A stretch of DNA of 64,000 nt from Chrysoperla carnea (taxonomy: Eukaryota; Arthropoda; Insecta; Neuroptera; Chrysopidae). Where the stretch lies: NCBI RefSeq assembly GCF_905475395.1, contig NC_058340.1, positions 67,310,181 to 67,374,180 on the forward strand, read 5' to 3'. Numbering within the stretch: the first letter of the stretch is position 1; every line of letters starts with the position of its first letter. The notes beneath the pieces were generated by a model. That model worked only from the letters and a program-made list of their open reading frames with translations. It had not been told where the DNA came from and did no database searches. The position numbers were made by a program, and so were the translations under genes. This document shows, in pieces, positions 1 through 14,400 of the stretch.

Positions 1-98
1 ATGTTTAAATAAGCGCATTAAGCGCATAACTTATTCATAAAAAGTTACAGAAAGGTACTTTAACATAAAATTTTCGACTCAAATAAACTTTCAAAAAT

Positions 99-174
99 AT
101 GGTGGAAACGCAAATAAATGTGTATTAAGTAATATGAACTGATATACTATATATGTTATTTGCGCTTCCACCAT
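99..174. mobile_element. 76-bp palindromic mini-MITE
   Basis: It is bounded by ATGGTGGAA...TTCCACCAT inverted ends that continue inward as CGCAAATAA / TTATTTGCG, about 19 bp with one mismatch. The same ends recur at 37469-37543 and 47431-47505. The internal sequence differs between copies, which suggests a terminal-repeat-defined element. Family unknown. Confidence 0.5.
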
Positions 175-194
175 TTAATTAATTTTTTTTAGGT

Positions 195-330
195 TCACAT
201 GTTTGACAACTTCTAATTGATAACCGATTTGATAGTAGACAGTTGCTTTGTGTTAGCGTTCGGAAGGACTTTCATAATGAATAGACTCTGGCAAGAGCAA
301 CGCTTGGAAATAGTTGAAATTTTTTATTTT
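195..330 (+). repeat. Dispersed repeat, copy A
   Basis: Shares GTAGACAGTTGCTTTGTGTT, ATAATGAATAGACTC and AGAGCAACGCTT in order and spacing with 3103-3235. Both copies are in the same orientation inside the receptor introns. There is no coding potential and the family is not recognised. Confidence 0.6.
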
Positions 331-769
331 TATGAATTTTTTTAATAATTTCGCGTAATGGACTTAATTGATTGGCATCTAGTTCGTGCAATATAACTAT
401 AAAAGATTAATTTCTATAGGGATATGTAAAATCACTTGTCTAAGTCGATAAACCAGAGGCGGTTGATCACTTTGATCACAATATTCGGCGAGTTATTGGT
501 GAAATACAACAGCAATTGCTGTGAAAACTGTATAAAAATTGAGCATCCCGTTTACAATCTCTACGTGCCAGCCACGGCACCCACCTGACCGAAATTACAT
601 TGAAACATTAATGGCATAAAACTGTCTTTCCAATCAAGTCAGTTTCATTAATATCAGAAAAATTTTTTTTTGTTTTATCTGAGTTTAAAGTTGAGAACGC
701 CTAAAAAACACCCATTACAATTGATTAGAAAACTACGAGAATTTATATGTAAGTCCTTAGGGGAGATGT

Positions 770-1060
770 TCGCCCTATTAGCTCAGTTGGTTAAGGCGTA
801 ACCAGTTTCGTCCGCGGTAATCTTAGGGTAGCGGGCTCAATTCCCTTCGTCCCAATAAAATTAATTTAATTAATAGTTGTGATGGTCTGGTGTATTGCAT
901 GATATATGCATGAAGGAGGTGCACTCAGTCTCTGAAATTGAAGATCTGATAAATGAAATTATCAGCGGAAAGGTGGTAAAATACATATGTGGTATCACAA
1001 TGGGCTTTATAGCCTAAGTGTGTCCTTCGTGGACAGGCAATATAACCTAACCTTACCTAA
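770..1060 (+). mobile_element. tRNA-derived SINE, copy 1 (near full length)
   Basis: The tRNA-like head has A-box TAGCTCAGTTGG (779-790) and a decayed B-box (GGCTCAATTCC near 835-845). The shared SINE body follows from about 873. The 3' block CTAAGTGTGTCC has a TGTCC/GGACA hairpin at 1021-1035 and ends in a CCTAACCTTACCTAA tail. I found no convincing target-site duplication. The copy is clearly homologous along its whole length to those at 3287, 20809 and 31920. Confidence 0.85.
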
Positions 1061-2367
1061 CGTAGGAAAGATAGTCAGTATATATTTGATGAGTATACAT
1101 TTGAAAGAGACGTAACTTGAAAAGGAAATAGTTTGATGATTCTGTAGATGAAACATTTAAATTGATCATTTTTCAGGAACTCTGTGTAGCCTACAATACC
1201 CCTTAATTCAAAATTCTAAAATAGAAATAATAGCGTACTTTTTCTAAATAAGAGCTACTTAGAAAAACACTGATGTTTTCAAATGAAAAGTCAAAAACTT
1301 AAATAAATATTAGAACTGTTGCATCAAACAAATAAAATATACCAGTTGAATAAAATACATGAAACAAGATTTGTACACTAATATGTAAATTTACTCTTTA
1401 AATAAAGGTATTTAAAATATGTAATCACGTGGAAAGATAGGACGCGTGTTATCATTAAATAAAACAGTTTATTTTACAAAACAGATAGTTTTGAGTTTGA
1501 ACTGATGGTAACTACAAATGTAGTTAGTTCAAACATTGAAATAATCATTTACTCTTCTCTAAAAATTGTATTTTATCAAATTATGCATACAAGCATGTAT
1601 GTATAATGTACACATACATATAATTATATTCCACTTCATTTGCAAAACAAAGGATAAACGTGTGTTGCTTGGTTATTGTATTGTCCCTAAATTTTATATG
1701 TTTGTTTGAACTAAGCAAGCGGACGTGTGCTGAAACAAGTTTTAAAAAAGTGTATAAGGAACATAGTCGCACGTTATCGTTCTGATTTGTTTGCGAATTA
1801 GGAGGCAAAATAAATAAATTGTAACATAAAAAACGACAATTTTCACCTATCGATCATCGGAAAACTGTGGTCATTTTCACTTACAGGTTCAGGAAGCTAA
1901 AACTTTTTCAATCGATTCTGCTTGCCTTTTTTGTCATTTTCGGTTTTTTTATTAAAAAAAAAAAGAGTTGTTAAAGTGAGCTAACAGAAGTTAATGATAA
2001 TAGAGATAATTTAAAGTAAATTCAAGGAAATTTTATGCTATGTATTAATAAATATCCTGATCAAACCAAATATAATGTTTACATATATTCTCAATATCCA
2101 AAGAGCTTAAGAAATAGTGTTCGAATTCGACAATTCAAGTGATAGCCTGCTGACCGATAATTGAAGAGACCTAGACCTTATAAATATCAAACTTTTCCTC
2201 TCTTAAAATTTCTGGTATAAGAGATAAATGTTCTAAATTAAATATTAACTGAGGTTTCTCTGTATAAGTTTTGGCGTGTGCAATACAGCACAGTGAAAAT
2301 TGATCCAAAACTTTAAAGTTCTTCAAAACAAATTAAAATTGAAAGAAAATTATTTTCTAATACTCAC

Positions 2368-2471
2368 CATCTTTATTCATTCCCATTGATAAACATTTTT
2401 TGAGACGGCATGCTTGACACTGATTACGATGTGCTTTATCAACAATACAACGACCAGTACCCGCTTGACAT
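2368..2471 (-). CDS. Hr51: Hr51-like coding exon 3 (second zinc module)
   Basis: Acceptor TTTCAG precedes 2471 and donor GTGAGT follows 2368; length 104 nt. It encodes the second zinc module with Cys residues in CQAGTGRC and CQACRLKKC, then the C-terminal extension LSMGMNKD. The exon ends in phase 1 (GATG), so the next exon, which would open the hinge, must lie to the left. I found no convincing continuation between 1 and 2360, so the next intron is longer than 2.3 kb. Confidence 0.93.
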
Positions 2472-5400
2472 CTGAAAAATAGAAATAAATTTTTAGCTTT
2501 ACACATTTTCTTTTTTTTTTATGTATTTGATAGAGGTATCGGGAAATGTATTATTAAAAACCATAACAAAAATAAATCCGTTAGGTCAGTATTAACACCT
2601 TTCAAATCAAACACGTTCGTGACAAAACTAATTCGAAGCTCAAGAAAATTTAATAGAAACGACTAAACTACTAACCAATAAATTAAATCTACAGAAATCA
2701 AAATATAATAAAAATATGATTGGTTTTTCATAAAATACTTTCATGACTTTTATGAATAGTCGTCTTTGTTTCTTTTATTAGGGAGAAAGGTATATAACAT
2801 ATAAAGAAGTTAGTCATAAACAAGTGATTATATTAGATATTTCTATGAGACTTCAATCTTATTAGATTTTCATTTGAAACAGCCTCTTCTGTAAAGAGAA
2901 GGATAGTGGAAAATTTTTAATTCGGATTTAAATATACTAATTAATAAAATTTATAATATTAGTAAAATAATTTATAATTTTTACTTTATTTAGGAATACA
3001 GATTTGGCTGGAAAATGCAAAGTCCATTTTTCGTTGGAAAATTTTTCATTCTCATACGTTACTTCTTGCTCACTGATAACATTTAAAATGTGTTTTTATA
3101 GGAGTTCACATCTTTGAGTCAGCAATACTCTTTCGTTTGATAACGGCTTTGACAGTAGACAGTTGCTTTGTGTTTACTTTGGCTTGCTATTCCATAATGA
3201 ATAGACTCATTCTAGAGCAACGCTTTGCAAATTTTTGAGTTTATTATTTATAATAATCATATATTAATATTGTTGTTATATCACGAGTTAATAGTTGTGA
3301 TGGGCTGGTGTATTGCATGGTATATGCATGAAGGAGGTGCACTCAGCCTCTGAAATTGAGGAGCTGATAAATGAAATTATCAGCGGAAAGGTGGTAAAAC
3401 ACATATGTATCACAATGGGCTCTATAGCCTAAGTGTGTCCTTCGTAGATAGCCAATATAACCTAACCTATATCACGAAAATAGTTTTAAAATATACACCC
3501 AATAACCCTTCATCTACCCGTGAAAGAAAATTTTGATAAAATCAAGCTGTTTAGTCATAATTTTCCATGTCGTGTAGCGTGAACAACACTGTATATCTTT
3601 GTATAAAGAGTATACAAATATTTTCTCATATTATTCAGGGTAGATGATCTTCGGTGTACAACAAATTTATTGTCTAATTAGATTTTTTATCTTTGCACAG
3701 AAAATCGTGCAGAAATATAGAGCTACTTCCACGAGAAATTGAAAAACAGGGTGAAAAACTAGCGTGGATTGTTTATTAACCATTCTCGTATGCAATTGAT
3801 AATTTTATAATATCAAACTATTTCTGAAGTTTGTAACATGTTTTTTCGAATCACCTATCTCTGTATATAACAAAAACTTGAAAAATAAGTAATATAACTA
3901 AAACCGCTATACATTTATAACTGTATTGTTTGAGAGGGGTTTTAAAAAGAATAGAAGAAATTTTTCCAATATAATATTTTATAACACAACGATATGTTTC
4001 ATAATAATATATACGACACAGCAGTATAACTCCTGTAACTTTTTCTTTTAAGAGTTGTAATTTTTTTTGCATTGTATGAATCGTTTCTATTACATCTTAC
4101 ATCTTACAACAATTTTAAAACATATAAGATCGTTCAATTTTATGTTCTTTTTGTACTATAGTGTATACACCATTTACGCTGAGTGTAAACAGAACAGAAA
4201 GTCTTCTTACACTGTAATATCCTTATCTTGTACTACTTACATTAAGTGTACTTCACAGAATAAAAAAGAACAAAAACTTGGAATGTTTTCTTTTCTAGTA
4301 AGTAAAAATATTGTTTACAAAATTCAATCAAAAGTATGACATCCAACAAATAAATAAAAAGTATAAATCTTATATAATCCTAAAACAAAAATAAAAAATA
4401 TTTTTTATGTAAATTATGGATGGCAAGCAATCGAATCGAGGTAACGTAGGATTTTGAATAATTTTGTCATTTAAAATGTTTTGTTGTGAGTTATTGATAT
4501 CATCTATATATTTCATCAAAATAGATTATCATTCGAGTTTGCCTCAACTGAAGAAATTATTAGTAAATCATCATAATTTTTAATTAATTGATTTTTGTGA
4601 AATTTTTTTTGATTTTATAAATAATAATCGAAAAAACAGAAAACTCGCTAAGTAATGATAGGTAAGTATCTATTTATTGATAATATACATAAAATATAAT
4701 AAATATTTTACAAAAACCCGACTGTGTTAAATAAAATTTGAAAAGAAACAAAGTCCAGTAGTTTGCATAGCAACTTTTACATTCGGGACCAATTATTAAG
4801 AAGCTTTGAAAAAGTTTAGATATTAATGAGTCACGACTGTTAAAGTCATTATATGAACTACTGGACTTGTTTCTGTCTTTTCAAATTTTCATTAACGCAG
4901 TCGGGTTTTGATTTTTCAAACTATTTATTTTATTTATTAACTACTTTTTAGTGTATAGTAAAACTTTTTTAACCATTTTTTTTTAAATTTCCAATTAAAT
5001 TTATAACTTATACATATTTTTGTAATCCTCTTTTAATATTCTTTATTTTGATATTCCATTTTGTCTTTTTTTCAAACACCTAGCAAAGGATTTTTGGGCT
5101 TTAAGACGAATATAACGAATATCTTAACTGTCGAAATCCATCTAGTCGTTTGGAATATACGAGGTACCTAATAAAGAAATTAATTATAAACATATACCAA
5201 CATACATACACACAAGATACGCGCGAACAACATAAATACTCCTTGACAGTCGGGTAAAATAAAACTCTAAACGAGTTTCTTTCGAAATGATGGTTTTACA
5301 AAACAGTTACCACGATTCAGAAATACTTTTTTTACGTATCGACCTAATTTTTTATGCAACACGTGTTGAAAATAGCTAAAAATACTTCCCAAATGTCCAA

Positions 5401-8400
5401 AATTTGTCAAAAAATAAATAATTTTATTTAATGCCATTTTTATATTAATTTTTGACCAAAAGTTTTTTAAATGTTTTTAGAATGATTTGTTGCCTAAATC
5501 GTTTTTTGTATCAGCTAGCCATGGCGCCATGCACTTTAGTTATCGTAGAAAAACCAGTTTTATAACTACAAATTGTATCTTCTCATTATCAAGAACACTA
5601 AACAGAAATTAACATCTCGAATTTTCTAGCTTATTTTTGTTAGGATAATCTGATCATTTTACCGTCATCTGAAATTTCAGACCATCGCCTAATTCCACAA
5701 AATTGATGGCTGGATAAACTATGCATACTCTTGTTAAAATTTTACTGTATGGTAAACAAAAAAATTCCACTTATTAATGAAAATGACCACACTGTATTTA
5801 AAGTACTTATCTAGTAATTGTGGCGTGCAGTAACATTCAATCATTCATACACATGCTATTTTTAGCTAGTATTTGCTTGTGCTACCTATAATAAATAAGT
5901 TATATTTGAGTAACATGTGTATAAGTAGTATCTATCACAGAGAGTATTGTTGTATTGAGCTTCATAGTCTCATACCATACAACATTTAGCTCATCCATGT
6001 ACAATCCTTAGGGAATTAACACACACACACGTCCTATCTACCAACAGTGTACAACATGTATATCATCACTATACTGCAGTGGAATCATTTGGTATATTTT
6101 ATACAGTCTGGATTTATTATCTTGTAGATACATCATATATACAAAATGATTCAGTTAAAAAATCAGGAATCTTAAAAAAATTTAAATATCTTCCCTAGCT
6201 CTCCTAAATTAGTTCACAAAATAAAATAAAAGTCATGATCTTCCAGTGAATTTCATATTGTTTTATTTAGTGGCAATAACTAAATACAAAAATATATTTG
6301 TTTAATTTTTATTAACCGACTTCAAGAAAGGTTCTCAATTCAACTGTTTTTTTTTTTTTATGTTTGTTACATCCTGTGGGTGAACCAATTTTAATGATTC
6401 TTTTTTATTTGAAAGCTGGTGCTTCCCATTTCGTCCCATTTCAATTTGGTTCATTGCTGGCAATGGCATTTATGAGTAAATCATAAAAGTTTTAAATTTG
6501 CATTGAGTATGTGCGCGACAAATGAACGATTAACTGAATATCACGCCAAACGATTTCGATGATTCTTTTTTTAGCGACAAAGTAGTGAGTGTACTTTATA
6601 TTAACTAAAAATCACAAAATAAAAAAAACTTTTAACAAAAAGAAAACCGACTTAAAAAAAAACTATTCCAAAACAAATTAATATGTACTAAAAAGTAAAA
6701 AAATAACGATAATATAATGTAGTTACAATTAAAGCAAAATTTTTCCTCCAAAGTATTACTTTTTGTAGCTATAAATGACAAAGATAAATCACCAATCACC
6801 ATTAAATTACCAATTATCGGTGGAAGTGATTAAAAAGTGGTTTGACAGAAATAAATGAAGATCAAAATTAATTTGCAAACAATGAAAGATTGCAAACGAC
6901 AAGACGAGCTGCTTAAAACATCTCAGCGTTGGAAAACCAACGCTTTATCATAATGGAATAGAGTTTTCGGAGCGTAAAGGTGAAGAAAAAAAATAATGAG
7001 TTTTACACGAAATTCTAACCAAAGGACAAAGGAATTTATTTTATGGGTTTTGTGTTCCATGTCTCACAAATCACCCTGTAAAATTATATTCTATACATAT
7101 ACGTACAGTGAACCATAATTATCCAGTATTGTGTCCGTTTAAAATTATATTAGGGATGATAAATAAAATATCACTTATATCAAAATGAATAAAAAAAAAG
7201 TAGATACCAAACGAGATAAGAGAGATAATTCACTTAAACATAATTTTTTTTTTGTAATTTTAATTAGTCAACAACCGTAAAATTCAAATTGTATTATGAA
7301 AAAAAAGATATTTTTTTAATCCGGTGTATGAATAATGGGTATACATTCTTCAGTATGGCGTTGGTATGAACAGATTTTTAGAATAGGATTTTTTTCTCGT
7401 GTGTAGGATCAATTACAATTGTTTAGTGATAATTCAATTACTTTTGGTGTTTTTTTTTATTGAAAATTGAAGAACATTGTTATTGGAAAACATTGTATAT
7501 TGTTAATATGGATTTGTTAGCGATTATAAACCATCTGTGCACTTGATTAATACGAAGCAATCAAACGATTAAAAAAAAGTAATTCTCAAGCTCAAAAAAA
7601 TTGAATATCACTACGATCATTTATCAATTCATAGATAAATATGTAGAGGGTATTCTCTTACTCGATGGATGGCTTCAGAAGGTATTCTTTGGACAACTTT
7701 AAGTCGGGGGTGCCTTATATACTTTTGTCCAAAACCCAATATTTAAGGAGTTATATGCACCAGTAAATTTAACCAATAAAGGAGACATTGATGGGTTAAA
7801 TAGTTTAATTTTTAATTAATTAAAAATTAATATCGATTCTTATTTTTAATCCCCGAACCAAAAAGAGAGGTGCTATAAGTTATGTGATTGTGCTTGTCTA
7901 TCTGTCTGTGGCGTCGTAGCTCAAAACATATGATTTTTCGAAAGATAATTTAATGAAGAGTGTTTTAAGTTTGAAGTACGAGTTCCGTACCCGAAACAAC
8001 TAAAAAGGGGTGATAATCTTCAATATCGGCTCCGTTTGGAGTACTCGTAATATTTGTAAGGGGTTTTTAAAATTTTGCCAATTTCACTTGTTCTTATTTA
8101 GCACACCATCCAACAGGTTTGGTTTTTATAGTTCATTACCACTTCAATTTCTAACACTCAAAATATGATAAATATCTCTATATATGGATAAAATATGATT
8201 AAAGAAACTTTCGCTTCTGAAATAACCAAAAAGTCTCCAATCGATTGTAACAGTGAGTCAATTGCCTATTCGTTAAAAAAAACACTTTCCAAAAACATTT
8301 TTCAGCGATTTTGCCCAAAAATCGACATATGTGGTTAGATTAATAATAATAGTATTGCGTTTCTATTTATTAAATAAAATTTTGATTATTTAGCATGTGT

Positions 8401-11400
8401 TTTGTGTTGATACTTATTACTTTAGAGTGGAATGAAATAGTAGCATGGCACTGCATAGCTATAATGAAACGAACCCTTTAGGTCACTAATTTTCAAATCA
8501 TATTAATATAATAACCTGTTATCAAATATAACTTTGATATTTATCAGTATAAACTATATATATGCTGGATAAAATCTGTTTTAATACAGGGGTGAATTTG
8601 AAATATTATACCTACATTATTTACAATATCAATTTAAACGCATTCAATATATGTTTGAAATCTAGAAGAAAATTAGGATCGAAGTATCAATTTTCTTACA
8701 TTAAGACAACGAAAATTGTTGTAAATACGTGATGTAACTTTCTTTTTAATCCAAAAATAATTCTATTCTAGTATTATAGGAGTATGGTTTGTATATCTAG
8801 TAGGAAAAGGAATACACGAGTATGGAATTTTTGCCCGGGAACATCATAAGAGTCCGGAAATGTGTTTTTCCTGTGAAATGCATACGCTATATTTATGAAA
8901 TTGTTAAAAAATACTGAAAAACTTCCCTCCACCAATATATCTTTTGATAGCAATACGCCAGTAAACTTGGGTACAAAAATCGTAAAATTTCAAACTCGAA
9001 AACTACTTGTATCTCTACCAGTATTCTAATATTGTTTTTAATCATAAATAGCTTCAAATATGATTTGTGATAAAGCATTTACAAACTAAAACAAACTGAA
9101 TAAACAATTAGAATTTTTGTTTGATTAAACAAACGATTCGAAGTCATTAATAAAAAACAAACTGCTTTTGACCTTCGTATAGCTATTAATTATATTGTCA
9201 ATATTTTGCTTAAAATTAATGTGCCATAATAATTTATTTATATCTAAATGTTATATGAAGTATTTATGAATCCTCAAAGATATCCAAAGGCCTAATAAGA
9301 CGATTTTAAAATTATAAATGCAAATTATTCACAAAACTTGATTTTTAACCATTTTCTTTCAGATATAGTACTTGACACAGGCAGCATTTTTTCGCTGATT
9401 CATGAAATTTATTTTTATTTGTTTACCTACAGGCAATATCATAAACTGTCCAGGACATATGCTTTAGAATAGATGTTAAGATACTATAGAAGATGAGACA
9501 TTTCATTAACAAAAAGGCAGTCTCGAGGAAAATCTTGAAAGTGTGCAATAGCCGTAAGTATTTTGCTATATACTTATTTACCTATACGCTTTAAAAAATA
9601 TATATTTGGGAGTTATGAACTATATTGTATTTTCTAAAAAAGAGTTTCGCATACAAAAATTACCATGAATTTGTGAAAAAAAGGAGATAGAAGAGAGAGC
9701 AGGGGAAGTGGAGCTATAGCGCGATAGTCTTTGTTTTTAAAATTCCCCGACGAACACGACATTCATTGACTATTCATCATTCATACATTAATTGTAGTAC
9801 GAAGACTGCTTATCCCTAGATTGTTGTTCAGTCTTATTTTCAGATTCTAATGATAATTCTAGGTAGATAGAATCACTTAGTTATAAATAAGACCCATAAA
9901 TTGAGAGCATAAACAAAATTTTAGGATAAAATTCGCCCTGTAGGACTAACCAGTACGATAAATTAAAATAAAATTGACTTTGAGATCGTGAGCTGGAAAA
10001 ATTGATTCATGTGTTTTCCCTCAAATTTATCTATATTTTTCAATCATATTGGAAAATGTTCAACCTGAACCGATAAAAATCACGTAGATATTTCAACAAT
10101 CGACACGTATAATTTATTCCAAAATACGTCCCTGAATACACCCACCAAAAAAAAAAAAGATTAAGCCCATGCAGAGGGTTATGTTGATTTTCTCTCTATA
10201 ATGTAAAGCATATACAATACAGCATACAAATATTATATGAAAGCCCAGGAATATGATCATATGTGAGAGTTATAAAACCCCATACAGAATCAATTAGAAC
10301 AGTCCTTGGTATAATCCCTCTCAAAGGTCCATCAAGCTTCAGATTCATTCTATATATATACACATACATCTATTGTAACTGTATATATAATCTAGTTAGT
10401 AGAATATTGAATATGGAATCTATCTATGTAGGTACCGTTACAATCAAATCACATTCTCTGTCCTTTATTGTTTGAGGTTTTTGGGGGTTGATTGATACTG
10501 CTATCTTTGTTTGATGATCAATTTATTTATTCCTGATTGATTTTATATCTCTCATTTTAGTAGGAATTAGATTAACAACCACGTTAAGAAGAAATTTATT
10601 TGTGTGTTTGAATCGTTGTAGTTTGGAAGTACACGTTTGAAGAATGTATAATCATTTTCAACATGCAATGGAATTGTAAATGTAGTATTTTGATTGGAAA
10701 GCTTTTTGTGTGAAAAAAATATTCCCGGGAAGAGAAGAAGGATTCTCATTTTTTAAAGATGTATGAGCATGACAAAAATTTTTGATTTAAAGGCTAAAAA
10801 TTTTTTATAGGTATATTTTTACTCAAAAAATATGTCATACAAAAAAATTTTGGGCTACACATGTTTCCCACTGAGGCTCTATGCCCTCTATGATTATGAT
10901 GGCTTAATGTTTCTTGGGGTTCTATAAACACGTTACAAAAAGTTTCATTAAAATCGGTACTGTTTCCCAACTTTTCCATGCATCCCGGCCTATTAACTGT
11001 GTACTATAAATTTCCCTTTTACTAAATTCAGAAAATCTTGAAAATTTGGTTTCGGTTTCAAGATATCGGCTATAATGCTGTACGTTTTGGGACATCATGA
11101 GCTAAATTTTATTAGTAGCCGTAAAAATGTTTCTTAAAACTTACCTGTAAATTAATTTACGCCGTACAGATCGTTTAAAAAATCCACTACAACCATTACA
11201 CGCCAATATCCCATAATGTTTCCCGCTACTGGTATCCCCACATACAACACACACCAATCCTAAAGTTCCTTTTTTCGCTAGTGTTGTACAATTTGAATTG
11301 GTTGTTAAACCCCAATGTCCAACACTTGTGGTCGTATTATTTGATGGTGGTGGACTTCGTGTTGCTTGCACTAATGTTTGTGAACCTAAACATAATGCTA

Positions 11401-14400
11401 ACGGATGTGGTGATGTGTTCGGTGAATAATTTCGTTCCACTGGTGATCTTTGTAAAATTCGATCTGAAACCGAAAAGAAAACATGGTAAAATTTATTTCT
11501 GCTTTTATAAATCTCTTGTGGCTACAGAAAACTTTGTTGGCATGATAGAATATTAGAAAGTCTTTGCAGAGATACAGGGTGGACCAGATTGGACTTAGTT
11601 CTCCGGGTTGCTTTAATCGTCAATTTAGATTCTAAAAGGTAAGAAATTGAAGAACACTTTAAGTTAGAAAGTTGATTAGAAAATCGTTAGTTTTCGGAAG
11701 AAATATGACTTAAAAATATGTCATTATTGCATTTAATCGAAAGAAAATACGCTAACAACAAGAACAACAATAACTTTCGTGTTAAAATATTTCCTTTTCA
11801 AATCTTGATTTTGATCACCCCTCAATTAAAGTGGTCGTGACTAGATTAACTTTGTTAAAATTAATTCAATCAAAATAACACTAAAAATAAAAATTAAATA
11901 AATAAAAAATCCCTTAATGTAAGTTATATTTAATTACATTAAAAATGCCACTCGTATATCAACATTCGAATTTTTTTTCGAACATTAACATATGAAAGAC
12001 GTTCTATTTTACGTTACATAAAAGCTCACATATGTCAGATTCTGGTAAATAATCTTCTATTAATATTAAATATTCGATATGAAGATAAACATTGTAGCAT
12101 ATATTCATCCCCTAGTACAAAATATTATAGCGTATGGTAAAATATTGTGCCTCGTTGGCAATGTAGCTTCTTAAAATATATGACGACTAATACCAGAAAG
12201 CATGCAAGCGAGGAAATGATTATATCAATGTGGTGTTGTTTTCAAGCAAAATATTATGAATTTCGTTTCGAATTTAAGTCAATTTTTGTAGTACAAGTAA
12301 AATTTTTTGGTTTTATTATACCAATGTATAAACGAAATATATCAACGGATACTAAGTTAAGCCCTAAGTCTGTAACGCTTAAAAATTTTTGATGATGGGT
12401 GTTTCTAAAATCACCTAATTAGTCCATTTCAGGTTGTCCGTCCGCCTATCCATATGTTTGCCTGTGAGCACGATCACTCAAAAACAAAAAGAGATACCAA
12501 GTTAAAATTTTTATAGCGTTCTTAGGACGTTCAAATTGAGGTGAGTTCGTAAATTAGAAACATAGGTCTTACTTGTGTTTTAGATTCTATCTAAATCACT
12601 ACTTATTGGTGGATATTTTGTTATGGCGTATTTTAACGAAAATTGTTGAAGAGATAAAATTTGGAAAGATGTATCTTCATGTATATTGAATCAAATCAAC
12701 CTGCTGTAAAACGAATCGGTGAAAATGAGCTCGAACTGAGATAAGCATAGAACAAGTAGAAAGTTATTTTCAGTCTGAGCCAATCATAAGCATCTTCTTG
12801 AGTGATTGAGCTTTAAACTCCAAATATGATCAAAAGTACATTAGAAGCTGACCCATGATACATTATGATCTTGTACCATGAAACACATATGAATAAAATA
12901 TAAATATAGTTTTATATATATATCTATATATACCTATTCTTGTTTATTATTTAATTCCCAAAAATTATTATGTAGGAATAATAGTGCTATCAAGACTATT
13001 TCGATTGCAATTTTTTATAAAATGACTTTAATCTGATATGTAAATTGTGATTGAAGATACAATACTTTCCCCCGAATTTAATAAATATTCCCTTATAAAA
13101 TATTCTCGTGTTCAATCTTTAATTAATCCGTGGATCAACTTAGTGTTTAACATTCAATCCTAAGTTAAATCCTGGTTAAAATAAATATACATGACAAATT
13201 GATATTTCATATGTTCTATTTATTTAACAAATAGGAATATGTGTATAACCTACGGAAACTTGTATACACAATTTGTGTATAATTAACATATTATATTTAA
13301 ATTATTTTATTTTTTTTGTATGTATGAAGGGAAATATTTTTAAAAATGTGTTTAAAGTGATATTTTATGCTAATTTAATTATATTTAAATATTTTATTTA
13401 ATTTCAGTAATAAAAATCATTCTCGCAAATGTTATTTAAATTTTCTAAAAAGGAAAAATTTTAGGTTCAATTTTTAATGAAACACGTTTAAAATTATTTT
13501 TAATAGGCTGGATTTTGATAAATGTACACACGATTAATCGAACTAATTCATCAGGACTCGCGTTATAAGCAGTTTGCTCACGCTTGATTTAAAACATAAA
13601 TTACTTTTTTTTTTTCAAATTGTTTACCTGGTTGAATCTTCTTCTACCTTCATATAAGTTTTTCTGTTTTCGGATTATGAATTTTTTTCAAATATTTTTG
13701 TTTTCAAGTCCTTTAGAAATTGTATGAATTTCTCTCGTCACGAAGGAAAAGGTTTAATCAAAAAAATATTAACTTCGTAAATTTTCGGGCCTGTTTGTGT
13801 ACTTTCGTTTGTTTAATATAAGTCGTATTCAGTAAATTAAAAAAATTTGTGATAGAAATATGGTGAAATTAGTTAAAATGAATTTAATTATTTAAATAAT
13901 TTCTCTGCTGTAATATTTTCACTCTCAAACATCATTCAATAATCACTTTATCACACTATCTATTTACATAAAATTAGGTGAATATCGTCAGCGAGTGCTG
14001 ACGGGTTAAGAACTTTCATAAAAATTAAAAGCAAGCAATGTGTAAAATAGGCGCTTACACATGTTTTTAAATGCAAAAAAATAAAGAAAAAATCGAAAAA
14101 GTGGCTTGAAAATAGTCTTATTTGTTGATTTGGGTTCAATTTTTATCTTTTAATCATTAAGCTTCAATATGAAATTTCACCGTCATGTAAAAGCGCTTAG
14201 AAGAATGTAAGAAACAGTATTTTAATGTAAATGTTATTATTTCTAAATATTTAAATTAAAAAATTAAAAATTAACGTTAAATTTTCTGATTTAGACTTTT
14301 ACCTTTTGTAAGTTTTTTAAATTTTTCTTGAAATTGTTAAATCTTTGCCATAAATGAAATCGATACATCTACGATATAATCGTTATCATTTTTTAAAGTT

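Larger units (their letters stand above)
1..2367 (-). other. Hr51-like intron 3 (partial)
   Basis: This is the non-coding intron downstream of exon 3 on the minus strand. It holds a 76-bp palindromic element (99-174), one copy of a dispersed repeat (about 195-330) and SINE copy 1 (770-1060). The rest is AT-rich without recognisable genes. Short open frames such as the one at 1581-1808 show no domain or codon signal. Confidence 0.7.
2472..11144 (-). other. Hr51-like intron 2 (8.7 kb)
   Basis: This intron splits the DNA-binding domain. Recognisable content is a dispersed repeat copy (about 3103-3235), truncated SINE copy 2 (3287-3467), a 200-bp inverted-repeat element (4711-4910), and common insect-type repeats near 5090-5290, 6310-6680 and 7850-8060. 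Between 8060 and 11144 I see only AT-rich sequence with no supportable gene or element. Confidence 0.7.

Noticed and set aside
1..2360. Search for a further receptor exon (hinge or ligand-binding domain)
   Set aside because: No acceptor followed by a phase-1 open stretch with nuclear-receptor motifs was found; the remaining exons must lie outside the window.
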